The translations under genes and the position numbers were made by a program. A DNA stretch of 64,000 nt from Scatophagus argus (taxonomy: Eukaryota; Chordata; Actinopteri; Scatophagidae), in assembly GCF_020382885.2 (NCBI RefSeq), contig NC_058504.1:23425545-23489544 (forward strand), given 5' to 3'. Below the pieces are notes generated by a model, which saw nothing but the letters and a program-made list of their open reading frames with translations, did no database searches and had not been told where the DNA came from. Below are positions 45,301 through 54,217 of the stretch, in pieces. Positions within the stretch are counted from its first letter, which is position 1. Each line of letters starts with the position of its first letter.

Positions 45301-46917
45301 AACCAATTTCCAGGTAGGACAACAAAAAGTTGCATCTGTCTGACCCAGAGACGCTCACAGTGAGGAAGACAAGAAAACGCACTTTTCAAAAAACACGTTC
45401 TTCATTATTCATCAACGTTTTGTTGATGAATAATGGATTTATTCTGCACATAGTCACTGTTATAAATCATCCAGTATGTGCGAGAAAGCTGAAATGTAAC
45501 AATAATTTCACTATTTAAAGATGTAATAAAGTTAAGATATTATGTTCATGTGACCATCTGCCTCAAAAAACAAGGAAACGTAACTTGTAGGGGTGGAACT
45601 TGATTTAAAAAATTAATCTAACTAGAGGCTTTGTAATTAATTCATTCAGATTTACACAATCGCATAACAATGTTTGCCCCAAAAGCACCTTTTTTTTTTC
45701 TTTTTTTTTTTAAACCTCATACACCTCTTGTTCTCTCTTGGACCAGGACTGTTAGCGCTAACAACTCCAACAGTTTCTGTGGTCGCTGCAACATGTTGCA
45801 ATATGCTTTGCATTTAGATGGTACCATAGAATTGAAGTGCTTCGGTGGTATGCAAACTCTTTTTTTGCACAATTTGCTTTTATCAAGGCTTCCATCAGGT
45901 AGTTTTTTTGAAATGTTTTTCCTCCATTTTAGTAGCTGTTAGCTGTGCCATGACGTGTGCATCAGTGTAGTTGGTGTATCTGGAAATCGTGCACTGACAA
46001 ACGTTCTTCGTTGTTTGGAATGCAAACTGCGATTAAATGCGTTAATCTTTTTAACTTGTTAATTTTTATAAATTAATTAATTGTAATTAACGCATTAAAG
46101 TCCCACCCCTAGTTACTTGCAAAACAGTTTTCTTTGGGAAGAGTCTGACTGTTAACATACCACATGCAAGTTGAGCAATGCTACCTACACCACATCAGTG
46201 AGAGAGCAGATAAAGGTTATCAGCTCCAGGATCTGAAATTCTACAAGTTAACAGGAGCCGTTAAGTAATGAAATTCATTTTAGGAGATGTTGGGAAGAAC
46301 AATCAAAGAACAAGAGAATGAAGCTTGTCATTTAATAAATGTTTCAAAAAATAAAATTACTGACAACTCAATTTGGAATAACACCTGCACGGCTTTAGGC
46401 TAGCACTTCAGAACCACTATAAATGTAACATATTGTCCAAATACCAGGCACCTCTAATTGGAAGACATGAACCAGAATGTGATGCGGTCACGTTATCTCA
46501 AGCTTACAGCCATTTGCCCACAAATTGCCAGAATGGTTAGTGTACGACAGTTTTTACTCGTATGTGAACATGTGTTATTTCCTGTAAATGCTTTACAATT
46601 AAAGCTTTCTGCTGACTCGGGTAAAAGGCTTTTAATGTGAAGTGGCAGCAGGAAGATGAGTTTGTATCCTTAATAACTTTAGCAACTCAGACTGCTGACA
46701 GGCACTCGTAAAATAAATTTCACATCTAAATACAGACTAGAACATGAAATCTTCAAACACAGACATGTAAAAACAGAACTTTCTTTGGTTACTCAGTTGT
46801 AGAACTGACAGTGAACAGTTGTGCAAAGAGTAATGTTCATTGAGTGAATTTAGAGTTGGGGCAGCCGTGGCCTAGAGGTTGGAGAAGTGGCTTGTGACCG
46901 GAAGGTCGCCAGTTGAT

Positions 46918-46966
<49 letters not shown>

Positions 46967-49900
46967 CCGGACTGGCAGAAAAAATATTATGTTGTATAAT
47001 GATACTTACACAGTGGTTTTCACAGTGTTAACATTGTTAAGGGTTGGCATGGCGGGATCGAAGTGTACCGAATCATGAAGCTAATATTAGGCTAGCTATT
47101 TAACATGTCCAAAATCCACTGGCTCTCTACAAGTACAAACACACCAAAAATACAGAGAATGTCTCATTACTAACATAAAATACTGTTATGCTGAAAATGA
47201 AAATAATACAAAAATGTGTGTGGGTAAAAAGAAATGTTGTCCTGATTTCTAATTTGAGGACCAACAGCAACTTGACCGCCCAAAATATTAACTTACAATT
47301 TGAAGACTTAGCTCATGTGCTTTGCTCATGTGTCTGAATAGCTAATCTTGTTCTTTTGGGTTTTATGGCAACTGGTGTTGCATCATGCTACTGTGCCCTT
47401 CTGGATGTAAGAAGTATCTCAATCCTAACTAATTAAATTAAATGTTTTGTAATTAAAGAACACATTAATATTTTGTAATGCAATTACATCATCATTATTA
47501 GAAAACAATATGTTGACTTAACAAAGATGTTTATTTTGAGTAAACGGAAAGAAAAAAAATAAATTTAAGTGCACAGCCCACCTGATTCATTTTTTGAGTG
47601 CAGGTTGTTTCATTAAAATTTAGACAAGCCTTAAATTTTTGGCATTTAATTGTCATACCATGGAATAATGCAAAAGCTTCTTCATTAGCTTTTGTTCTTT
47701 CTGTAGTCAATTTCCTTTCAAAGTAATGGTCATCCTGCCTTTTGAGATCTCAAAAGCTAATAACATCTCAGTCAAATCTCACTGAATTTCATGGTGCAAT
47801 ATGTATTAAGATTCAGAAAACAGTGATTGTTGATTGAAATTGTAATCGTGTGCTTTGAGGTCAGTGCAATATATTCTGTGACACTAAAGAAAAGGACACA
47901 GTTGTGTTAATAATAACTCAAATATGAAGCTTGATACCAGCTTAGCCATCAGATCAACAAATGAATTTCTCTGTGGAAATAAAAATAGTTTAAATCGCTT
48001 GCTTTTACAGCTGAGGTTTTGAGGATTTAGGTTTTTATTTAATTTAAAATTGATGAAACAGAAAAATATTAAATAATAACTATTAAATAAATGGTAAGAA
48101 AACTAATTTTGAAGATCATTTTCAAACACAAACACAAATAAATCTTTTTTTTTTCAGTTGTTTCTGGGAACATTTCTGTTTAAAAATGATCAAGCTGTAG
48201 TTACCTGAAGAGAATAGAATAGACACCTTTATTGTCTTTATATTTGGAGTATAGCGAAATTTGATTGGCTCTACTTAAAGTGCTTAACAGCAATTACACA
48301 GACATCCTTTATCGCAACATTGCTGCTGTTTGTTAGCTCAAAATCAACCTGTTTCTCAGATTTGTTTCATCAGGATACTGGTGGACCAGGTTGTTGCTGT
48401 TGTGACGTTAAGGACAAAGATTTGTCTGTTTGTCTGTGTGTCTGTTAGTGAATGCAAACGATGCTGATTTGAAAGGTAAATAGCAGGCTGAACTGTTCTG
48501 ATGAACCGACAGCAGTTCAAACTTCTGCTGGTCTGATGTGAAGTTTACAGCTACATGATGAAACTGTTCTCTGTGTTTAGTACTAACAGAAAATATTTAA
48601 AGCTTCCACTACAGCTGGATTAATAAGAACTCATCTGGAACGTCATCTGTAATTGAATCCATCCCTTTAATGAAATCAGATTATTCTCAGTTTAATCATG
48701 TTTCTCACTTGAGCTTAAATGATTAATTAGCAGCTAATTTGATTGCTAATTATTCAAGACTCCCTTCTTTCTCTTGGTCTGACATTTGAAAATGTCACTT
48801 TAAGAATGGGGAAACTAGGTTTTAAAAAAATACTTTATTTACAAAGCTGTTAAACAAGAAAATAATTTTAATATTGTTAATGGAAGTAACAGTTAATTGC
48901 TACTTTCCATTAATAAAACTTCCGGTTTTGTGTGGCTGCTCTTCAAATGTGTTTTTTCTTCACAGCTTCCCCTCAGGCAATGGCCAATGTTGCCTCCTTG
49001 GGAGGCTCTGCCCCTGGATCCCAGCGTATGTTCCCTCAGAACCAAGGCATGATGAGTATGAACATGGGTCAAGGCGGTGTGTCGACCGGTGGAGTAGCTC
49101 CGCCACCTGCGGTGAGTCAGGCTGACATTGGTATGTCCTCATGCGGAGGTGGAGGGGGCGGAGCCGGCATGGACGTGCAACAGGTGCTCTTCAACAACAT
49201 GAACCTTCACCCCAACCACCCAGTCCACCCGCCCCAGCAGGCCGGCCTGCAGCGCCAGCCTCTGGGCCCCGCGAGTGCCTCCTATAGACAGAATCTTTTG
49301 GCTCAACAGCAGCACCTGAAGGCGCAGCCCAATGCTGCCATTTTGAAGCAGCAGCAGCTGGCTTCAGCCGCCGCCCGCATGCCGGGCTCCATGCAGAACA
49401 GTATGGGAGCTAACCTGGGCAGCAACATGCCGGGGACTCCAAGTGCTGCCTGGCAGCAGCAGCTTTCCAACCAGCCGCCATCTAGTAATGCTGGCCTGCC
49501 CCCCAACGCCTTCAACAACCCCCCCAACACCTTCCACATGCAGCAGCAGCAGCCTCGCATTCCCAAGATGCCTCCTGGTGCTGCACCCTTTGGTGCAAAT
49601 CCTGGCGGGCGTCCAATGGGAGGTCTGAACCATGGGCAGCAGATGATGCCGACAAACATGGCAACAGCACAGCAGAGGGTGCCGCCCAACCCTCAAAGCC
49701 TTGGACAGCCAATGGCCAGTCAGCAGCAGACTCAACAACAGGCCAATCATAACCAAGCTGTCCTGCCTGACTTGGCGGCGTTCGGACAGCCGCAGGGCAA
49801 CGGCCGCCAGGGACTACATTGTAACCAAGGATACCACGTGAGCAGGACTGCTAATCAGCAACAGCAGCAGGTGTCATTTGGATACAATGTGGCATCTGGG

Positions 49901-50002
49901 AGCTTTGCTGGGGAAAGCGAACTTGTGGATTCCTTGCTGAAGAGTCAGAGCACCCAGGAGTGGATGGCTGACCTGGATGAACTGCTCGCCAGCCACCACT
50001 AA
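33059..50002 (+). CDS. maml1: maml1, Mastermind-like transcriptional co-activator 1
   Basis: Nuclear co-activator that docks on the Notch intracellular domain-CSL (RBPJ) complex and recruits p300. Five coding exons: 33059-33388, 40025-41392, 44451-44717, 45184-45313, 48966-50002. They give 1043 aa (human 1016). The N-terminal MAM helix (about 8-70: RHSAVMERLRRRIEL, ERLELERQQTFALHQRCLQA, basic KAKRSNKHRQ) is the NICD/CSL-binding domain. Then come VKRKLESASSP, an acidic block at about 217-255 (PDLNLNLNEQEW, EELNSV), Pro/Gln-rich low complexity, Gln-rich runs in exon 3, RHLTRPPPQYQDQ in exon 4, and the C-terminal SLLKSQSTQEWMADLDELL. Gene order after canx supports MAML1 over MAML2/3. The ATG at 33062 is an alternative start, one residue shorter. 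Confidence 0.96.
34041..34068. repeat. Hairpin, 12-bp arms, 4-nt loop
   Basis: GTCTTTATTGTT, loop GTTT, AACAATAAAGAC: a perfect inverted repeat in maml1 intron 1. Confidence 0.85.
34998..35414 (-). mobile_element. MITE-like non-autonomous DNA element, copy 2
   Basis: Its reverse complement starts TGCTGCGTTCCATGTACTTG and follows the copy at 11158-11646 through GACAGTTCATTTGTAA, GTTGTTGTTATAGCAACAT, AAAACCACAGCTTTTATT, GATGCTCTGGG, GCCATCTTGG and GGTCCTCTGAGGTCGA. It is about 70 bp shorter, with internal deletions. The outer ends are eroded. Confidence 0.75.
36479..36498. repeat. (GT)n microsatellite
   Basis: GT run in maml1 intron 1. Confidence 0.9.
37388..37436 (+). repeat. LINE-tail-like repeat, ACTAATAAAGGCTTATCTTA
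   Basis: ACGTGAATTTCCCCAGTGCA followed by GGACTAATAAAGGCTTATCT and a TATTA/A-rich end resembles the conserved 3' terminus of fish non-LTR elements. The body is not recognisable upstream. Confidence 0.55.
38081..38266 (-). mobile_element. SINE body/tail fragment, reverse orientation
   Basis: The reverse complement reads CCCTTGAGCAAGGCATCTTA, then TCTCCGGGCATCTG, CCACTGCTCCTGCATGTGTG, GGATGGGTTAAATTCAGAGG and AATAAAGGTGATTCTTCTTC. The first parts match the body of the SINE at 8037-8320. The Pol III head is missing; the TTC-repeat end marks the 3' terminus. Confidence 0.7.
40025..41392 (+). CDS. maml1: maml1 exon 2: acidic and Pro/Gln-rich region
   Basis: A 456-codon exon after TTTTTCTTCCTCCAG. 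It starts LQETVKRKLESASSPLSRDQ and carries the conserved acidic PDLNLNLNEQEW block, a Gly-rich loop, SIKSEFSPA, a Ser/Pro-rich segment, QQLQQLAAQQQ, MDKPTSPSLYPQDF and NYNNTKPLSHFEAG. Several unrelated frames on both strands are shadows of its GC-rich codons. Confidence 0.96.
41697..41818 (-). repeat. Truncated copy of the CATCCATC teleost repeat
   Basis: ACATCCATCCATCCATTTTC, ACCGCTTATCCGTCAGGGTG, GGAGCTGGAGCCTATCCCAG and CTGGTCGCCAGTCAATCG match the beginning of the copy at 4347-4710. The rest is absent. Confidence 0.75.
42400..42715 (+). pseudogene. Decayed L2/CR1-like LINE reverse-transcriptase fragment
   Basis: One frame reads IYMLPLG, stop, IIQRHNVSFRCYADNTQIYL, then LAAATDCLSYVN, stop, WMAQNFLQLNNSKPEIILF. 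This is the palm region of an L2/CR1-type reverse transcriptase. The catalytic YADD is YADN, there are at least two stops, and the frame shifts further on (ARNLALIRHL). It is a dead insertion inside maml1 intron 2. Confidence 0.75.
44451..44717 (+). CDS. maml1: maml1 exon 3: Gln-rich segment
   Basis: An 89-codon exon starting DQNTYPAPPHGPVPNNSMAS. It includes AYISSQAAVAAVLKQQQQQ and QQQYIQRQQLMAEQ. Acceptor TTTCTATTAG, donor GTAATT, phase 0. The glutamine-rich, probably coiled or disordered region is typical of Mastermind proteins. Confidence 0.94.
44718..45183 (+). other. maml1 intron 3
   Basis: 466-nt intron without recognisable feature. Confidence 0.7.
45184..45313 (+). CDS. maml1: maml1 exon 4
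   Basis: Encodes EKKRQQDQQLQRHLTRPPPQ, then YQDQPGQPASQNPFPQ and NQFP. The RHLTRPPPQYQD motif is conserved in MAML proteins. Ends phase 1 before GTAGGA. Confidence 0.94.
45403..45435. repeat. Hairpin, 14-bp arms, 5-nt loop
   Basis: CATTATTCATCAAC (45403-45416), loop GTTTT, GTTGATGAATAATG (45422-45435): a perfect inverted repeat, 90 bp after maml1 exon 4. Confidence 0.85.
45588..46111. mobile_element. Non-autonomous hAT-type DNA transposon, 524 bp
   Basis: The terminal inverted repeats TAGGGGTGGAACTTGATT (left) and TAGGGGTGGGACTTTAAT (reverse of right) are hAT-like. Flanking octamers GTAACTTG (45580-45587) and GTTACTTG (46112-46119) form an 8-bp target duplication with one mismatch, as expected for hAT. 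The only frame inside (45670-45942) is too short for a transposase. Confidence 0.85.
46856..46978 (+). mobile_element. tRNA-derived SINE with 45-nt poly-C insertion
   Basis: The head GGGGCAGCCGTGGCCTAGAGG contains a perfect A box TGGCCTAGAGG (46868-46878). The expected B box appears as AGTTGATTCC, with a base lost. It then runs into an uninterrupted C tract and resumes TCCCCGGACTGGCAG. Confidence 0.75.
46919..46963. repeat. 45-nt pure C homopolymer
   Basis: 45 consecutive cytosines, followed by T and CCCC. It sits where fish SINEs of this type usually have a short C run. Confidence 0.9.
48213..48265 (-). repeat. LINE-tail-like repeat, CCTTTATTGTC type
   Basis: AGAATAGAATAGACACCTTT, ATTGTCTTTATA and ATAGCGAAATTTG match the reverse of a frequent fish 3' tail with an AGAAT-type microsatellite at its end. 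Confidence 0.55.
48966..50002 (+). CDS. maml1: maml1 terminal exon
   Basis: 345 codons including TAA after the TTTCTTCACAG acceptor; the first two bases complete an Ala codon. Encodes SPQAMANVASLGGSAPGSQR, Met/Gly/Gln-rich sequence, PNTFHMQQQQPRIPKMPPG, ADL..DELLASHH and the conserved LVDSLLKSQSTQEWMADLDE near the end. The C-terminal acidic motif is shared by MAML1-3. Confidence 0.95.
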
Positions 50003-53000
50003 CCGGAGATACCTGTCTGCACCTTGAGCAGCTGAACCCTGCTCAGATGGGAGGCTCCACTGCTGTACCTGAAAGACTAATCACTGATGACTTTCTGCAG
50101 CAGCCATGTTTAAAAAAAGAGGTTTCTTTTTCAGAGCAACAGAAACAGTGTTCTGATGTGTAGTAAAAGATCCAGACAGGAGGTCGAGTTGTCAGGCAGC
50201 AGCCAGCTGATGGTGAAGCCTCTGAGTTGTGAACATCTCAGTAGCTGGTAAAGTAGTGAAGGTTGTTAATGGTAAATGTTCCCTCAGATACTGATCTGTG
50301 GACAAGCTGCTTCCTTCCTGAATATGATGGGACTGTGATTTCATCATCGCAGAATACATCCCAGCCGCAGAAAGAGAAACCAGCAGCCAAATCCATTGCA
50401 GCTTAATGGAGAAACATGAAGTTTGGTATCCCTCTTGGTTAGAAACACATCAGACAGTACACACACTAGTCAGTGTGCAGAGTCGAAGACGAGGCAGATT
50501 TTAACCTTCTCTCTCAGCTGAAATCCAACAGCTGTGTCGGTGGTTAGAAACAAAACTAGTTGAGTAACAGATGAGTTGAGCCCTCATATGTTTCATCCTC
50601 CTGCCTGAGGAGAAGAAAACCAGGCTCCACTCAAAAACTTCCTGTTTAACCATGAATTACACACCTGGTAGAATAGAAATGAAAGCCCTCTGTAACTCTC
50701 CAGTGTGGGTATGTGGTTTAACATACAGGAGATCCATGTGACAGGATCTTCCTCTGCAAAATAGCAGTTTTTAGAGCCATCAAGCTGACACCCACCTGCA
50801 AGTTTAACGTTTGTCCATTTGAGCTTGAACACCAAAAGTTATACCTCACATGATTACTGGTACTGCGTTTTGGTAGTGTAAAATACATTCTGGACTGAGA
50901 AATGATGGTGATGGAAAATACAGCATTTATGGAATTGTATTGAATCATGAGATTGAAATCTGTGATGACATAGATTCCCCCTTTTTTTAAAAAAAAAAAA
51001 AACATTCATTTTTGAAACAGACAAAATTACCAGACAGAAAGTTCTGGTTTTAGTTCAAATTGGGTGACACGTTTATGTTTTTTTATTTTTTACATAATTT
51101 TTTTTTTAGACATGACCACATTATCCAACAACAACCAGCAATAAATTATGAACAGCGAAGAAAAATAGAAAATAAAATTAAAAGAAAGAAAATATTTATG
51201 ACGGTTGACTAACAGACCTCAGTCACCAGCAAAAACAATATTTCCAAAGGTTTATGATTTTTTTCATTTCCTAAACTGAACTGAGCCTTTTTTTTTCTCA
51301 CTCTTTTTCAGAAGCTTCGAAATCAATTTATTTTAATGGAAGATTAGGATTTAAATTGTTTTTCCACAGTAAAGACCTGTGGTGTGACTTTAAGTGTCAG
51401 TTGTGAGATGGGACGTTTCAGGTCTATTCTACCACGTGTGTAAATCTGAGCTTCGCCTGCAGACTGTGTGGTCAGCATGTACACATGCTGTCACACTGCA
51501 GCGTTTATTCACGACCGAGCAGAGAAATTGTGTTTAAGTCTACTACTGAACCTGCCCCACAGCGCCACCTACAGAACAGCAGCACTCGGTTGCAGTTTCA
51601 AAAACCCAAACATGATTCTATCGATATAATTTTGTTTGCGTTTCTTCTGATTTCCTCAACAGAGATGAAGTGAGATCACTCTTGAGAGTGTTAGAAAATT
51701 AACACATATTAGATTTGATTTTAAAAATGTTTTTTCAGCTTACTTTCATTACTGTGACCACTTTCCAAAGCAGCCTGTTGTGTTTTGTTACGATTTGATT
51801 TCAGAATCGAAATCAACTTGCAGAGACTTTCACATCATGTTTGCTTTTTATAGTTTTGTCATGGTTACTGTGGTGTTACTTTACCACATTATGTTACTGT
51901 GATGAAATTAGCAGACATGGTGGCTAAACCAAATCCAAACAAGGTTATTTTCATACTGAGGGGAAATGTGGAAACACACGCTGCCCGGAAGTCAGATATT
52001 TAAATCTGCAACAAAGCCTCTTTTTGTTTATGGAAATGATCTACAGTAATGATAGTGTTTAATTTTTATTATTTTAAAAAGCCTTTTCTGAAAGGATCGG
52101 CTGAATTTCTGAGGGTTGAGGTGAACTGAGAACTAACTGTTGATCGCAGCAATAAACTTACTTCAGCAGGTGTTAGTGAAACTGCTGAAGTATCTGCAAA
52201 ATTTTTAAATATCAAGAAGCTTATTCTTGTCACATTCACCAGACTGAATTACACTGCTGTTCTCTGTTTACCTTCACACAAACAAATCAGATCAGCGGAG
52301 AACTGCTTTGGCTGTTTCATTTTGCACTTCGTAGAGTCTTCCTCAGCAACACGTGCACACAGGAGGGGCTGAAATTCACAGCTGTTCATGCTCATTCATG
52401 TCATTCGTGCTTCATGCTGCACCTCTATTGCATTTCAATTGAACGCACGTTAAACCTCAGCTGTTTACTGACCTGTAAATATCTGAAACTAAGCAGAGTG
52501 AGAGGTTTTCTGAAAGGTTCCACGATGCCATGAAAGGTTCTCTCAGCAGGAACACTGAAGCACACAGACAGGGAGAAAGATGATTAAACTCTTGTGATGC
52601 TACACCTCTGGTCACGGTTTCTACTTCTTTTCTTAGTATTTCAGAGTTCTCGTGATATTTTTCAGGACTTGACGTCCTCCTGTAGCTTTAATGTAAATGT
52701 CGACCAGCAACAGGAAATTTGTTTTAGTCACTGTTTCATAAGCAGACAGTTGTGGTAATGCTGCGTTTCAGTGTAACTGGGAAACAGAAGTTGTCAGCTA
52801 TGTGCCCTGAAACAAAATAACACAACTCCCACGCGGTGCATCTCCAACTAAATTATGAATGTGCAAACTGTGGACAGAATTGGATGTTTCCTCAGTGTGC
52901 GTTCAGATCGTCTCTACTTCCTCCCACTGTACAGAATTGAAGCCAAAATATTCCTTGTACTTTGAGGTGGAGAGGTTTCACCTGTACTGCAGCCTGTGCA

Positions 53001-53860
53001 GTCAGTGGTTCAGTCCTGACCATGGGGTTTCACGTCACAGACCCTCTCTGACGCGATGCAGCGCGGAGGTGCCTGCTTGGGAGTCTGAATTCGGACAAAA
53101 ATGTCAACACTGCTTTGTTGAAGTGTCAAATCTTACAATTATGCATATTTAATTGAAAATCTATAGGAAGCTAAAACTTGGTAATAACAGTTTGAAACGC
53201 AGAATTTTAGCAGCTGAGTTGTATCTGAAATTCAGAATATGGTCGTGTTTCTCGCTAAAAAATATGAGACGGTAAAGTTTGAACAGCAGATGTACTGAAT
53301 TTAACGGTCCTCACTCTATGTCCTCGTCTGCTGTCCGGTCTTTTCAAACCTGGAAGTGTGTGTCTCGGTCTGTGTGTGCAGCCTTCGAGGCGAGCCTGTT
53401 GCCATGCAGGTCTTCCTGTTTGGAAGGTGGAACTGTGACCTGGCTGTTCTATCTACTGTACTGTTTTTGAATTCTTCTAAGAAATGTTTGTGTTTGCAGA
53501 CATGTTGTGTATTTTATTTGTAATGTTATTATTGGTAAACGACTGCATGGGGCTGGTTTCACATTTTCATCCAAATCGCTGCAGGATTGTTAAGCTCCCA
53601 GCGCGGCTCGGCCTCTTGGGATTTTCTGGGTTTAACTGTTGTAAATGTCTATAAATATATTTTGTTTTTGTTTGTATGCCTTTCTTAATGATATGGAGAA
53701 GATAGATGTTATTTTTATATATTGCAGCGAATTTTTTGTAAGTATTTTATACTTTTGATATGGTTCTCTGTAAAACAAGAGTATTATGTAAATATAGTTC
53801 TTTAGAAACAAGTTTGTTGCCTGTGTGTGTGTGTGTGTGTGTGTGGGTGTGTGTGTGTCT
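50003..53860 (+). other. maml1 3' UTR
   Basis: No coding exon follows the TAA until ltc4s. AATAAA hexamers occur at 51140-51145 and 52151-52156. The T-rich, TGTAAATAT-containing stretch at about 53640-53820 also looks like the end of a long MAML-type 3' UTR. Which end is used is undecided. A (GT)n tract lies at 53822-53858. Confidence 0.45.
53822..53858. repeat. (GT)n microsatellite
   Basis: GT run with a single G interruption, between maml1 and ltc4s. Confidence 0.9.
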
Positions 53861-54159
53861 TCACATCAGTTATTTGAGACGAAACGGGGAATGTCCTGAA
53901 AAGAATTTCACGCAGCTAAATATTTTAACTACAGAAGCTATTTTTAATGGATATTCTGATTCAAGAACAAACCTAGAAACATCCAACCAGCTTCCACATA
54001 GCAGTGTTGGTTAGTCGTCAGGTGACAGTCCAAACTGACACGTAACTTGTTGCGTGTTTTGGCCCAGCCCCCCCACAGATGTGCCCTTTCCCTCTGTTAC
54101 CTGCCTGACGCTGTGTCAGTGTGCAGGTGTGTTTCGGTCTCACCTGTGGCGCTGCAGAC
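53861..54159 (+). other. ltc4s upstream region
   Basis: 300 bp upstream of the ltc4s ATG with a C-rich patch and no clear TATA box. The promoter must lie here or in the maml1 3' end, but no specific site can be supported. Confidence 0.4.
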
Positions 54160-54217
54160 ATGCTGGAGGAGACAGTCGGCCTCGCCGCTGTGACCGTACT
54201 GGGCGTCCTGGAGCAAG
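54160..54217 (+). CDS. ltc4s: ltc4s exon 1
   Basis: Encodes [19 protein letters not shown], the start of helix 1, ending one base into an Ala codon. The start is fixed by alignment with the LTC4S N-terminus. Donor GTAAAA. Confidence 0.9.

Larger units (their letters stand above)
45314..48965 (+). other. maml1 intron 4
   Basis: A 3.65-kb intron with a hairpin (45403-45435), a 524-bp hAT element (45588-46111), a SINE with a giant C run (46856-46978) and a LINE-tail-like piece (48213-48265). No other feature is recognised. Confidence 0.6.
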
